Positions 45,761 through 58,292 of a DNA stretch of 64,000 bases are shown here, in pieces. The notes beneath the pieces were generated by a model. That model had not been told where the DNA came from and ran no database searches. It was given only the letters and a program-made list of their open reading frames with translations. The translations under genes and the position numbers were made by a program. The stretch is taken from assembly GCA_963921425.1 (NCBI GenBank), contig OY992836.1, positions 6,463,825 through 6,527,824 of the forward strand, written 5' to 3'. The stretch's first letter is position 1, and each line of letters starts with the position of its first letter. Origin of the DNA: Dryas octopetala (Eukaryota; Streptophyta; Magnoliopsida; Rosales; Rosaceae).

Positions 45761-46386
45761 AGCATTAAAGTGTTTGGTATAATGACCAAAATGGACATGA
45801 TGTTGTGACTTTGTAAATTTTATTTTTTTTGAACTCTTCCTTTACTCTCCTATGTTGCGCTCCCACCCCCCTTTTCTTTCTTTTTCTTTTTTCTTCCTTT
45901 CAAATTTTCATTCTTGTTGTTTAGGTATGATGTATTGTTTGGAGTACTTTTTGAATTTAGTAAATATTATTCATGTTTTCCTTTCCATTTATATGAATTA
46001 CAGTATTATGTCGTTGTAGTTGTAGTAGTGGTATACATACATGCTTAATAGCTTACTTTAATTCACTTCTAGTTGTTTTTGTTTTTTATGGATTCATTTG
46101 CTCTGTTTTTGTTTAGGTTATAGGAATGGTAATGTAGTTGCAATTGTATTATACATGCTTAATAAGTTTTTTTAATTCACTTGTAGTTGCTTTTGTTGTT
46201 CAGAAATTGATTCATTTGCTCTCTTTTTCTTGGGTTATAGGAATGGAAGGGTTGAAGTTTAGTCAATGCTCGTATGGTGAAGATGATGTATGCTTGCCTT
46301 TATGTTGCCTTTATATTGGATCCAAGTTCCCGTATAGGATTCCGAATTCCCGTATAAGATCTTGTCTCAATAAACTTCCTATATAG

Positions 46387-46584
46387 TAAGGGCGAAGCTA
46401 CATGTGGGCCTGAGGTGGTCTGGCCTCCCTAACCCACATATAGCTTTATGCATTTTTTAGAAACATTTAAAAAATATTTTTAGTATTGTTTAAAAATTTT
46501 GGAAAATGTTTGTATAATGGTCCCCTAATAAATACATTTGAATTCTTGGCCCCTCTAGAAAAATATTTTCTAGCTCCGTCTTTA
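46387..46584. mobile_element. Small MITE, copy in unit 3
   Basis: Counterpart of 5178-5375. Ends TAAGGGCGAAGCTA and TAGCTCCGTCTTTA. Confidence 0.55.
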
Positions 46585-47791
46585 TTGTATATGATTGGCA
46601 TAAGAGATTCTCGTATAGATTCTCATCCAGACCAAGTGTGGATTATCTGAGTGTGAATACAAGAATCCCTGTAATTGGAGTCCTAAATGGCTTTTTGCAG
46701 GCTCATATGTTGCTTTTCACGTGGGCAACGATTTTTCTTTTAAAATGCAACAAGGGCCATTCGACCACCCATTTGGGTGATTGATTGGTCTTTGTTGCAT
46801 TTAGAACAATAACCGCTTTTACTTCGCCTGAAGGCATGATGCGCAAGAAGCCAACATTTGTCGTTGCCCATGTGAAGAGCAGAAGATGGGCCCCACGAAT
46901 ATTCAAATGGTATTTTAAGTACCATTCCATTTTCAATACCATATTTAGTATAGAGCTGACAATTCGTGTTCACTGGTCCTGTTTGTGTCGTTTCATTTTT
47001 TGTTCGTGTTTAGTCTATCATGTCATAATGGGGATCATGTCAAGAAATGGTCAATGCTAACCAGCTAACTTCATATCGAGCTCGTGTTGTGTTTTCACTT
47101 TTCATGTCGTAGCAAAATTGCCACCTCTAATTTAGTACAACTTTTTGTATTCTACCAAATTTGCTACCTCAATTTTCTCTTAGTTGGTATTGAAAATTGA
47201 TTCTCCAAATCGGATATGCTCAGATAATTGTTTTTGGTACTAAATAGAGTTTAGTTATTTGTTCTTATGTTTGGAAACATAATAGTTAATGAACGTGTTT
47301 CAGAAAAATTACCATCTTCTGCTTGGAATCTTCAATCCAGAGGATTGGCTTGAGATCACATATCCTAAATTATTTATTTGAATGGTATTATTAATTTTTT
47401 TTATGTGCTTAATTGAGATTTTTGACTTTTAAATTGCAGAGGTTTTTTTTTTACTTTTCCTGAATTCCGTTACTATAGATATGTTGATGAAACCATGAGG
47501 ATGGGGAGGGATGATAAAGGCAACATTTTCATATTAGAGAGATCACAAGAAAGTTCGTTTTAAGCATCACAGCTCAGCTCATTATAAACTTAATTTCGAG
47601 TTCAAGATCATTTTTGGTGGGTGCATTCATATTGATGTAATACTATAACTAATGTATCACTAGACAATTTTTGTAACCCACGTAGGCATAAGAGCACAGC
47701 TCAATAATCAGGGTGAAAAGCAAATAATATGTTCTTCAAATTCTTAAAAGTTAAAAGAATGTTCTAATCATATACCTTAAGGGGTGAATAG

Positions 47792-48854
47792 TGTTGATGC
47801 AAATTTCCGTAAGATAGATGCAACAACTTAGAAATGGTGACCTGGCTTATCTGAAGCCTTTCTGGAGGATGACGTGAGATCTTCCTGCAAACGAACACAA
47901 GATCAAAGGAGATGGACCGGTGTGGACCGTGTGGTACCAGCCAAATACGCTCCGATGATGAAGTCAGTGATGTGTATTTGGTGATATTTGAATGAAGATG
48001 GGAAGAACAGGGTGATGAACTTGGGAGAATAGGAAGAACTAGGTAAATGTTCTGGGTTTATTCTCAGTAAGCTGGGTATGCTTTTGATGAGTGAAGGGTT
48101 TTGTGAGTGTTTTGTCTGATAATAGATAACTCGCTGATTTTGTGCATATGAGTTGGTATATATAGGCAAAGGAAATTGTGATGAATAAGTTACCTGCATG
48201 TGGTTGACTGGTTGAGAATGATCCACGCGCTCGGTCGTGAACAGTGGCATGCACAGCTACCCACCTCCTTTGCATTCAATGCTGCATTGAATGCAAGTAT
48301 GGAAGGTTCAGGTGAACTGCCTCAATAGTCATAAATGTGAGCTGGGAAGTCTCATCTGTCAGAAGATCCTGTCAGGTGCATTTAAGTATGGCGGTTCGTC
48401 CCAACGTGATCTTCCTTGGAATGGCGGCGAGAAGCCAAGCCGACCCGAGCACATGTCCTTATGCGCACACATGAAGTCCATGCGTGATCGGATCGGGTCC
48501 AAATGCGCGAACCGAGCCGATCCAGTAGGTAGTGATCCCTTCAAGCCGTAGCTTGCTGTGGTTAGAGTTTGAAAAGATGTTCGCCCTAGCACCAAGCCGA
48601 GCCGAGCCGGGATGACCAAGGAAAGATGAACACTCAATCCTTTGGAAGATCCTCAGTTCGGGTCGGTTGGGCACAAAAAAGGGGGGAGCTCGCCACGATG
48701 ATCCGATCTGAGCTGACAGAGAATGTGCCGAGCTGCGTGATGATGTGGAGGTCAAAGCCTGACTATTGAAAAGTCAAACTCCGAAGTCGGATCTGACCAA
48801 CCACGTGTCCAGCCATGATTGGCTATTGGATCGGTGTGGGTTTATCCACAAACA
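47792..48854. mobile_element. Solo LTR of a gypsy element
   Basis: TGTTGATGC...CCACAAACA, 1063 bp, flanked by a 5-bp duplication AATAG (47787-47791, 48855-48859). The empty site is in unit 1 near 6566-6570 (GGTGAATAGGTTAAAA). It belongs to the same family as the LTR at 28193-29087. No internal sequence remains, so it was formed by LTR-LTR recombination. Confidence 0.92.
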
Positions 48855-49971
48855 AATAGGTTAAAATACAATTCTTTGATTCAATTTAATCTACGCACCC
48901 AAACTCAAAACCTTTCAAGGTAGGTGCCTACAAATGATAATTGATAACAAGAATGCTACAAGTGGCTTAGCATATGAAAGAGATCTACTAATCCACCTAA
49001 TGGCCAACAAATTAAATACACAAGCTCTAAAGATTATAGTCAATTTGATATGCATTATTCAGAAAGTAAATCTCAAAATACATTTCATCAACCAAATTAG
49101 ACATATATATATATGTGAATTACAATTAGCACATATACAAATATATATATATATATATATTGTTTATTCCATTCAACAAATTCATCAAGCACATATTCAC
49201 AACATATAATGTGTGCCCCTAAAATTTTTTTAGAATTTATTTCAAAGTCATTTTATTTTTCTGTGATTTTTCAGAATATTTCAGAATTTATTGTACTTTT
49301 GGTGAATTGTTTTGAACTATTGTTAATTTATGTAATTTATTTCAAAATATTAGAAACACTAAGAATTTACTTGAAAATTGATGGAAGAAAATTGTGAATT
49401 TGAAGTCATAAAAAAAATACTACTGATTGAAATGAATTCATAGGATTTTTTAACATCTTTTTAGAGCTAAGGAGTATTTTGGTGAATTTTGTGATACTGT
49501 ACGTTAGGGTTTATATAGACACATCGGACCAACGAGAAGGGACCATATATGGATGTGTAGCGATGTCAGAAATTTTTACATGCTGACTAGTGTCTCTTAA
49601 TAGGACGTAATAGAGAAGATGGCATGTCACCCTAGCCAGTTGGGGTGCTTTGGTTGGCTTGTTCGCAAATGACGTGCCATGCAGCATGACCTGATTGGTC
49701 AGCTTCGTATGACATGTCACATATTTCTGTGAAACAGCTCTAAACAGTACATTTTTGTGTTCTCTAACTCGTTTTATTCAGCATGGGTCTGCTAGATCTC
49801 CGCGTTGACTGGATTCGCTTAAAAGCTACCGTCGAAAACCTGAGACTTGAAAACCTATATTAGAAGTTCCAAAAGGCGCATCCTACACCCTAATTATTAA
49901 ACCCGAAATTTATACCCTAAAAAGTCTCTGGTACATTTCTTTTGTACCAATACGTCGTTTTATACATTTTA

Positions 49972-50972
49972 GGCTTATTCACACCAATGCCCCCTGAAAG
50001 TAACTTTGGTTTTCAATTTGTCCCCTGAAACTTCATTCCTCCCACTTTGCCCCCTGAACTTTATAATTTCAAGATTCCGTCAACTCTGTCTATTGGTCCG
50101 TCAAAAAAGCTTACGCGGCGCTTACGTGGAAGGGGCAATTTGGTCTTTTACATTAAAATAAATAAATAAATACTTTATAAAAAAAGGAAATAAAAAAATA
50201 GAAAAACCCCACCCCACCCACTCAGCCACCGGTGGTGGGCCGGCAGCTCCTCTTTCCGGCGTAGCACCCCACCCCACTTCACCCAGCCACCAACCAGCCT
50301 CCCCTCCCTGTCTATGTCTCTCTCTCCCTCTCCTTCCCTCTCTCTCTCTCACTCTCTTCCCCTCTCTCCCTCTCTTTCTCTGTCATCTCTGCCCAGATCC
50401 AGACCAAGTCGAAACCCGAAGTTGCTGACCTTCGGGTAAGTCGCCGATTACGGAAGTCGTTGGTGGGGGGCCGGCGGCTTGGCTTGCCTCAAAACCCAGA
50501 TCTGAGAGAAAAAGGGAAGGGGGAAAAGGAGAGAGAATGAGAGGAAGATAGAGAGAAGGAAATGTGAGGAAGGTGGGGAAGGGCTGCCACTGGTGAGGAA
50601 AGGTGGAGAGGCTGGTGGGGTGGGTTGGGTCGAGGTTCAGATGGGGGAGGGAATGGTGGGTTGGGTCGGGGTTCAGGTGGGGGAGGGAAGGCTGGGGCTG
50701 TTTTATTGTTTTTCTTGTTTTCTTTTCTTAATTCAAATTTTAATTTTTTTGATATATTATAGTTTTATAATAATTTTTTGTCCACATAGCAGGTTGTCAG
50801 TCCCGGATATTGCACACGTAGGTGTTATATCAGCATTTCTAACGGTTGGACTAACGGAGTTGACGAAATATGGTATTTTGTAAAATTCGAGGGGCAAAAT
50901 GGGAGGAATGAAGTTTTATGGGGCAAATTGAAAATCAAAGTTACTTTAAGGGGGCATTGGCGCGAATAAGCC
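49972..50972. mobile_element. Mutator-like element 2, copy in unit 3
   Basis: GGCTTATTCACACCAATGCC start; inverted right end ending GCGCGAATAAGCC. 9-bp TSD TACATTTTA (49963-49971, 50973-50981). The left TIR is better preserved than in the copy at 8093. GC-rich leader-like interior with donor-like GTAAGT near 50436. Confidence 0.9.
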
Positions 50973-51075
50973 TACATTTTATTCCTACCAGTTTGTGGGT
51001 TGTTAATTATATTTTAGTTGGACCAAATACGTGGATTGATATTGATATAGTTTGAGTATACCAATACATGGAGGG

Positions 51076-51112
51076 AAGGGTAGGGTAGGGTAGGGTAGGG
51101 TAGGGTGGGGTG
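51076..51112. repeat. (GGGTA)n short tandem repeat
   Basis: Five to six GGGTA units followed by GGGGT. Unit 1 (about 9238) and unit 4 (about 55541) have only one or two such units, so it is a local expansion. Confidence 0.9.
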
Positions 51113-51520
51113 GGGCTGAATCTAATTTTTATTTATTTATTGGTATAATTTCAGTTTAGTATCTCAATTTTTCTCCAATTTTCAATTTAATACCACATGT
51201 TTGAGTTCTTACAATGTCATACTATATGTTTTCATTTTATTGTAATGTTGTAGCTCTATCAATTCGGAAATTAATTGAACTGTTAAAAGCTAACATGGGG
51301 TCCATTAACTCAATTAATCTGCAAAAAATCTCCCTACACAATGGAATGATTTACCGGGTCACATGAATAACCCGGTAAACGATGAAGCTCGTATAAGTGA
51401 ATGTTCTTTTATTGTAATGACTGTAATGAAAAACAATTACAATAATGACATGTCATTGTTACATAATTTTTACAAAGACAATTTTAATCTTACTTAAAAT
51501 ATTGCAAAATCCTCACCTAA

Positions 51521-52192
51521 TTTAGGACGTCCTGAATCTCCTTTTAATAAGCCATCACTTTCCTTCCTCTAATCTTAACCTCAACCCTTCAACCTTATAA
51601 ATTTAATTCGATGAACAAAAACATATTTTTGAAAGAAAAATGAGAAATAAATCCTTATTCCTGTTCTTGTTCATCTTAATTTTCAATGACATAATAATTA
51701 AGTTTCTAGCAGATTTCCACTAACTTCCAAATAGCCTTTCAGACATTATATCTCCATGGATACATTGATAAAATGATAAACAAATGGATTCCAAGAAAAC
51801 CAAATAGCATTCCAGTCGTTTTTTCTCCCTGGATCTGTTGATGAGATGATAATCAGATGTATTAGTGGAAGGAGGTCGCCTCCACTCTATCTTTGGACTA
51901 TGGAGTCCTGATTGGTCTGCTAAACAAATGAGTACTCATAATCATGGTCACGTTTCTATTGGGTCTATGGAAGAAAATCAATTTTTTAGGGGTCTGAAAA
52001 AGAAAATCATTCTCAATCTCTGACTCTTTATCATAGACATACATAAAGAGAAAGGGGATTTCTGTTAATAATAGAGCATGCATACATATTACATACTAAG
52101 CATACATAAATCAGTACACGAGCAGACATTACAGACAAGCTAACAAGCATGCTTACATACAATTAGTTGTTTTGCAGTACGGATTTTATATA
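51521..52192. other. 3' flank of LecRK copy 3
   Basis: No gene. Colinear with 56370-56900 and 29300-29715, then with the 3' flank of copy 1. It includes the empty site (51928-51935) of the PATROL1-bearing hAT element. Confidence 0.7.
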
Positions 52193-52759
52193 TGTTACAA
52201 TTATCTGAAATTATTGACATGTAATTTCAATAATTATCCGCCCACTTGGGGTGGATAAATCCCATATCTCAGTTAAGAGATAAGGATGGCAGATGAGGAT
52301 TGTGGTCTTTGAATTTGAATTCAAACAGAGACCCAATCTCACTATAACTCTCTCTCTAGGAAACCATAAGAAAAGAGAAAGTCTGATGGTAGACTTATAT
52401 AAAAACTCTCGTGCATATACTCTTTAGTAACTCAACCTTAGACAATTCACCAAAAGAGTCTGGGAGCTTTGGGATCGTGGAAATCTTGGGATCTGACTTT
52501 CATAGCAAATCCCTTACCTTGGAGACACAAGAACGTGCACAGAAGTTGTGATTTGCGTTTCCACAGCAGCTGGGTAGATTACTGCACGTCGAGGCCGTAA
52601 CATCGAGGTGGTTACACTAATTCAAGACGCTTCCGCACAGTAAGTAATCTGAACTGCAGTTTGGTTTCCAATTGGCATTTGATTTCCAATTGCCATATGA
52701 GATGTCAACTGTTACATTACGGAATGTAAATTACTGCATTGATATAAATAATTCTAACA
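52193..52759 (+). mobile_element. Solo LTR, 567 bp (probably copia)
   Basis: TGTTACAATTATC...AATTCTAACA, with 5-bp duplication ATATA (52188-52192, 52760-52764). The empty site is in the 3' flank of copy 1 near 17775. A TATA-like TTATATAAAAACTC lies at 52397. It sits about 100 bp downstream of the LecRK copy 3 stop codon. Confidence 0.85.
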
Positions 52760-52865
52760 ATATATAAACATTCAAACTTCAAAGGTGAATATAAACATAT
52801 TCGTTGAGTATGGCTATGTAAATTCAAGTTTGTGAGAGAATCCCAATTGTTTTGATTTTGAATCA

Positions 52866-54749
52866 TCAGCGACCACCTGAGAGAAGTGAAGACTCTGGAA
52901 CATTTGATGACATTGCAAAGTCATCTAAACCTTCATGGCGTGCAAACGCTAACCCACTGGCAGAGAGCCCAAGCAGTGACAACTCCGGCAGAACAATATC
53001 ACCCTCCAAATACTGCACAACTTGGCGCATGCTTGGCCTAGCTGTAGGCTCTGAATATGAGCACAACAGCCCAAGCTTCAACACCAACTTCACCTCCTCA
53101 TCTACAAACTCTGTGACCATATTTGGATCTCTTGCCTCCAGAATGTCACTTCTTTTCCAACAAGAAAAAACCCAATCAACCAAAATCACATCCTGATGTA
53201 TTGGTCTTCTTCCACAGGCAACTTCAAGCCAAAAAGCCCCAAAAGCAAACACGTCTGTGTTGGTTGTGGCCTTGCCTGATCTTATGTGCTCAGGTGCTAG
53301 ATAGCCAAGTGTTCCAACTATGTGAGTGGTTTGAGGGTCTGTTCCATGGTCATATAGCCTTGCAAGCCCAAAATCTCCTAGCCTTGCATTCAATTCCCCA
53401 TCTAGCAATACATTGCTGGCCTTCACATCTCTGTGAATCACAACTTGTTCCCATTCTTCATGGAGATAGAACAGCCCTGAAGCCACACCTCTGATGACTC
53501 TAAACCTCTGGCTCCAATTGAGAGTGACCACTGGGTTGTCATGAAGGTACTTGTCCATGCTTCCATTAGGCATGTAGTCATAGACCAAGAGTAGCTCCCC
53601 TTTTCTTCTGCAATAGCCCAAGAGTTGTACTAAATTCCGGTGACGAAGCCGGCCAATGCTGACAATTTCTGCAACAAATTCCTTCATCCCCTGCCTTGAT
53701 TCATGTGAGACCCTCTTCACAGCAATCTCAATGTTAGAGGTGGGTAATACGCCTCTATAGACCATACCAAACCCCCCAGTTCCTAAAAGCTCATTTTCCC
53801 TAAACCCTTTTGTGGCAAAGTATAGTTCTTTGTATTTAAACCTCTGAGGCCCATACTGGAGCTCCCAATCTTCAAGCACTTCAGCAAACTTCTTCTTCCA
53901 TTTTATGGCATAAACTACACCTGAAATTGCAAGCAAAACCAAACTCACAGACATCACAGGCACACCAATGGTCAAATGGTTAGACCTTTTCTTACCTCTT
54001 ATTCGAGGCAGCTTGGGAAGTTTTGAGTGTAGAAAGTCTTGCGCCTGGCCATTGATCTCAAAGCTCCAGCCCAAAACATAATGGGATGCGACGAGTGAGC
54101 CAGTAACCGAGGAGAATCCAACATACATGGTTTTTTTGAGGATTGGGGAAAGGTCAAGATTCAAAGAAAAAAGTGGAATTTGGGGTTTGGCAAGATTGAT
54201 TGGAGTCAAAGTGACATTGATTTGCTTCTGGGTACCATCATATTCCACCCAAACTTGCAATGGTTGACCACTAATGAGAGTTAAGTTCTGTAACCCTTCA
54301 TTGTTTTTCGCATAATATCCTGCTGAGGCAGATTTCTTAGAGTCCAAGCCATTAACATCAATCCCAACATGGTTGTTATTGATGTCATTGAACTCGAAGT
54401 TCTGGAGGGTGTCAAGCTCCACAGCAAAAACATGATTAGTGTCATTTCCATCGTTGGTCTCATTGAAGAGGCCAAGGTACACGTTTTGACGAGCTCCAGG
54501 AAGCCCTCTTGTTTGAGCGATGACAAAAGCCATTCCATGGCCGCCCGCAGTTGCGTATTCTGGGCTGATAAGCGAAGACAAAAGTGGTGGAGAAGGAGAA
54601 AGCAGTGGCATTGGAATATGATGAGTTCTTGAAGGCTACTGGGTTGGGGTAGAAGGCATGGCCCAGTTTCTGTCTAGTGTGGTTTGTAAGTTCCAAAAGA
54701 CCATTGGGTGTGACTCGTGCTATGCCGTCTAGGCTAAGATTAGCAGAAT
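52866..54749 (-). pseudogene. L-type LecRK, copy 3: 5'-truncated and frameshifted
   Basis: The kinase half is complete and looks functional on paper (GTGGFG, HRDVKASNVL, DFGLARL, YLAPE), and the transmembrane segment is present. It is nevertheless broken: the coding sequence stops at 54749 at the codons for about residue 40 of copy 1, so signal peptide, start codon, promoter and first lectin strand are gone; and one extra A near 54570 (TGGGCTGATAAGCG where sisters have GGGATGATAGCG) shifts the frame in the lectin domain. A 5-residue deletion removes RQGPH in the kinase C-lobe. The DNA beyond 54749 is spacer sequence. The remaining long frame starting at 54611 begins out of frame and has no signal peptide. 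Confidence 0.92.
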
Positions 54750-56950
54750 TTATTTGAATTTATTATATTTTTGGTGAATTGTTTTAAACTATTGGTAATT
54801 TACATAATTTATTTGAAAATATTAGAAACACTAGGAATTTACTTGAAAATTGATGGAAGAAAAATTGTGAATTTGAAGTCATAAATAAATACTACTGATT
54901 GAGATGAGTCAATAGGATTTTTGAACATTTTTCATAGCTAGGGGGTATTTTGGTGAATTTTGTGACATTGTACGTTAGAGTTTATATAGACACATCGGAC
55001 AAACGAGAAGGGACCATATATGGATGTGCAGCGATGTCAGAAATTTCCACGTGCTAACGAGTGTCTCTTAACAGGACGCGATAAAAAAGATGACACGTCA
55101 CCCTAGCCAGTAGGGGTGCTGCCAGTTGGGGTGCTCTGGTTGGCTTGTTCCCAAATGACGTGCCATGCTGCATGTCCTGATTGGTCAGCTTCGTATGGCA
55201 TGTCACATGTTTCTGTGAAATAGCTCTAAATGGTCCATTTTTGTGCTCTCTAACTCGTTTTATTCAGCACAAGTCTGTTAGATCTCCTCGTTGACCGGAT
55301 TCGCCCAAAAGCTACTGGCGAAAACCTGAGACTTGAAAACCTATATTAGAAGTTTCAAAAGGCGCATCCTACACCCTAATTATTAAACCCGAAAATACCC
55401 TAAAAAGTCTTTGGTACATTTCTTTTCTACCAATATGTCGTTTTAGACATTTTATTCCTACCAGTTTATGGGTTGTTAATTATATTTTAGTTTTACCAAA
55501 TATGTGAATTGATATATTTTGACTATACCAATACGTGGTGGGAAGGGTGGGCTGAATCTAGTTTTTATTTATTTATTGGGATAATTTCAATTTAGTATTT
55601 CAATTTTTCTTCAATTTTCCATTTAATACCATTTTTTTTTTTTTTTTGGAGAAGAGGCCTTAGCCAAATAGATTAATGAACGGCTACATCGCGAGTGAGA
55701 GCAGGAAGAAGCCATGAAGGACTATCTTCAATCCAATCCAAACCGTAACGGGCTAAACTATGAGCCACGTTATTACAAGTACGAATGACATAAGCAATTG
55801 AGAAAGAAGACAAGAGAGCAATCAAATTCCAAATTGCAGACAGAAAGATTCCATGCATGCTAAAATTGTCACTTGTATCACAAACCACTCGCACCGCTTC
55901 AAGAGAGTCATGCACCTTCCAATTGGACGTGGTAGAACCCACCATCTACTGCTAGCCGAAGCCCATGTAAGATGGCTTGGAGCTCCACCGATGTAGAATC
56001 CAAACAGCCCGGAAACGAAGGAGACGCACCTGCCATGAAAACACCATCAGAATTTCAGATAACATTTGTATCATACTATATGTTTTCATTTTATTGTAAT
56101 GCTGTAGCTCCATCAATTCCAAAATTAATTATACTGTTAAAAGCTAACATGAGGTCCATTAACTCAATTAATCTGCAAAAAATCTCCTACACCATGGAAT
56201 GGTGTACTGAATTGCAAGAATAACCCTGTAAACGATGAAGCTCGTATGAGTGAATGTTCTTTTATTATAATGACAGTAATGAAAAACAATTACTGTAATG
56301 ACATGTCATTGTTACATAATTTTTACAAAGACAATTTTAACCTTACTTAAAATATTGCAAAATCCTCTCCTAATTTAGGACCTGATCATCTCCTTTTAAT
56401 AAGCCATCTCTTTCCTTCCACTAATCTTAATCTCAACCCTTCAACCTTATAAATTTAATTCGATGAACAAAAGCATATTTTGAAAGAAAAAAGAGAAATA
56501 AATCCTTATTCCTGTTCTTCTTCATCGTAATTTTCAATGACATAATAATTAAGTTTCTAGCAGATTTCCTCTAACATCCAAATAGCCTTTCAGTCATTAT
56601 ATCTCCATGGATCCATCGATAAGATGATAAACAAATGGATTCCGGCCAAGAACACCAATTAGCATTCCAGTCATTTTTTCTCCCTGGATCTATTGATGAG
56701 ATGAAATCAGATGGATTAGTGGAAGGAGGTCGCCTCCAGTCTATGTTTGGACTATGAAGTCCTGATCGGTCTGCTAAACACATGAGTACTCAAAATCATG
56801 GTCACGTTTCTATTGGGTCTACGGAAGAAAATCAATTTTTTAGGGGTCTGAAAAAGAAAATCATTCTCAATCTCTAATTCTTTATCATTTGATTTATTAA
56901 ACTCTAATCTATAATCATTCAGTAGATAATAATGATAAACCATAAAGGTT
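54750..56950. repeat. Spacer remnant and 3' flank, unit 4
   Basis: 54750-55455 matches 7397-8092 of spacer copy 1, 55455-55560 matches 9147-9260, and 55560-56960 matches the spacer tail and LecRK 3' flanks. It lacks the first 7.3 kb of the spacer and all unit 1 and 3 insertions in this part. It retains the empty site of Mutator-like element 2 (55446-55454), of the Helitron-like insertion (56362/56363) and of the hAT element (56782-56789). No gene except the LINE fragment. Confidence 0.85.
55632..56075 (-). mobile_element. 5'-truncated LINE 3' end with RNase H-like remnant
   Basis: On the minus strand, VHDSLEAVRVVCDT then FSIAYVIRTCNNVAHSLARY is the C-terminal RNase H-like (RVT_3) domain found at the end of plant L1-type LINEs. 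Upstream, in another frame, SVELQAILHGLRLAVDGGF is the preceding helix, so the remnant is frameshifted. It ends in a poly(A) tail (T run at 55632-55647 on plus). The 5' boundary near 56070-56078 is approximate and I see no clear TSD. Confidence 0.82.
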
Positions 56951-58292
56951 TGTAGATGAAGATGGAGAGAGAGATGTTTTTGATAAAATGTGTTTGAGGA
57001 ATAATGATAAACCATAAAGGTTTGTAGACCAAGAGTAGCTCCCCTTTTCTTCTGCAATAGCCCAATAGTTGTACTAAATTCCGGTGACGAAGCCGGCCAA
57101 TGCTGACAATTTCTGCAACAAATTCCTTCATCCCCTGCCTTGATTCATGTGAGACCCTCTTCACAGCAATCTCAATTTTGGAGGTGGGTAATATGCCTCT
57201 ATAGACCTTACCAAACCCCCCAGTTCCTAAAAGCTCATTTTCCCTAAACCCTTTTGTGGCAAAGTATAGTTCTTTGTATTTAAACCTCTGAGGCCCAAAC
57301 TCGAGCTCCCAATCTTCAAGCGCTTCAGCAAACTTTTTCTTCCATTTTATGGCATAAACTACACCTGAAATGGCAAGCAAAACCAAACTCACAGACATCA
57401 CAGGCACACCAATGGTCAAAAGTTTAGACCTTTTTTTACCTCCTATCCGAGGCAGCTTGGGAAGTTGCGAGTATAGAAAGTCTTGAGCCTGGCCATTGAT
57501 CTCAAAGCTCCAGCCCAAAACATAATGGGATGTGATGAGTGAGCCAGTGGCGGAGGAGAATCCAACATACATGGTTTTGTTGAGGATTGGGGAAAGGTCA
57601 ATATTCAGAGACAAAAGTGGAATTTGGGGTTTGGCAAGATTGATTGGAGCCAAAGTGACATTGATTTGCTTCTGGGTACCATCATATTTCACCCAAACTT
57701 GCACTGGTTGACCACTGATGAGAGTTAAGTTCTGAAACCCTTCATTGTTTTTCGCATAATATCCTGCTATGGCAGATTTCTTAGAGTCCAAGCCATTAAC
57801 ATCAATCCCAACATGGTTGTTATTGATGTCATTGAACTCGAAGGTCTGGATGGTGTCAAGCTCCACAGCAAAAACATGATTACTGTCATTTCCATTGTTG
57901 GTCTCATTGAAGAGGCCAAGGTAGTGGTTTTGACGAGCTCCCGGAAGCCCTCTTGTTGGAGCGATGACAAAAGCCATTCCATGGCCGCCCAGAGCTGGGT
58001 ATTCTGAGATGATAGCGAAGACAAAAGTGGTGGAGAAGGAGAAAGCAGTGGCATTGGAATATGATGAGTTCTTGAAGGCTACTGGGTTGGGGTAGAAGGC
58101 ATGGCCCAGTTTCTGTCTAGTGTGGTTTGTAAGTTCCAAAAGACCATTGGGTGTGACTCGTGCTATGCCGTCTAGGCTAAGATTAGCAGAACTGAAACTC
58201 ACATCTTCTTCAGCTGCTGATGCTGCTAAGCTTAGTAGTACTAGCAGTATTGCAAGCTTGAAAAACATTGCTGGTCTTGATTCTCGAGCCAT
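56919..58292 (-). pseudogene. L-type LecRK, copy 4: kinase truncated after subdomain V, new C-tail
   Basis: 457-residue open frame with start codon, signal peptide (about 1-26), lectin domain (shorter by five residues: EDVSFSSANL where copy 1 has EDVSFTYNGFGSANL), transmembrane helix and kinase N-lobe with GTGGFG and the catalytic Lys. After GELLLVY the frame enters 3'-flank DNA and adds a 34-residue hydrophobic tail in which KPLWFIII appears twice. The catalytic loop, DFG, APE and the whole C-lobe are absent, so no kinase activity is possible. The lost segment corresponds to about 17881-18609 of copy 1. Upstream, only 221 bp of the shared promoter region remain. It could be a dead gene or, if expressed, a membrane lectin without signalling domain. 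Confidence 0.88.

Larger units (their letters stand above)
41810..51520. repeat. Inter-gene spacer block, copy 3 (unit 3)
   Basis: Colinear with 50-9260 plus 11280-11660. It differs by a solo LTR (47792-48854) and by the absence of the MITE at 3322, the palindrome at 6863, the 2-kb element at 9273 and the Helitron-like insertion. No gene in 43612-44398, 44984-45574, 45760-46386, 46585-47791, 48855-49971 or 50982-51520; these are AT-rich spacer. Confidence 0.85.

Noticed and set aside
51076..51112. GGGTA repeats considered as an interstitial telomere.
   Set aside because: Plant telomere repeat is TTTAGGG; this is a short local GGGTA expansion.
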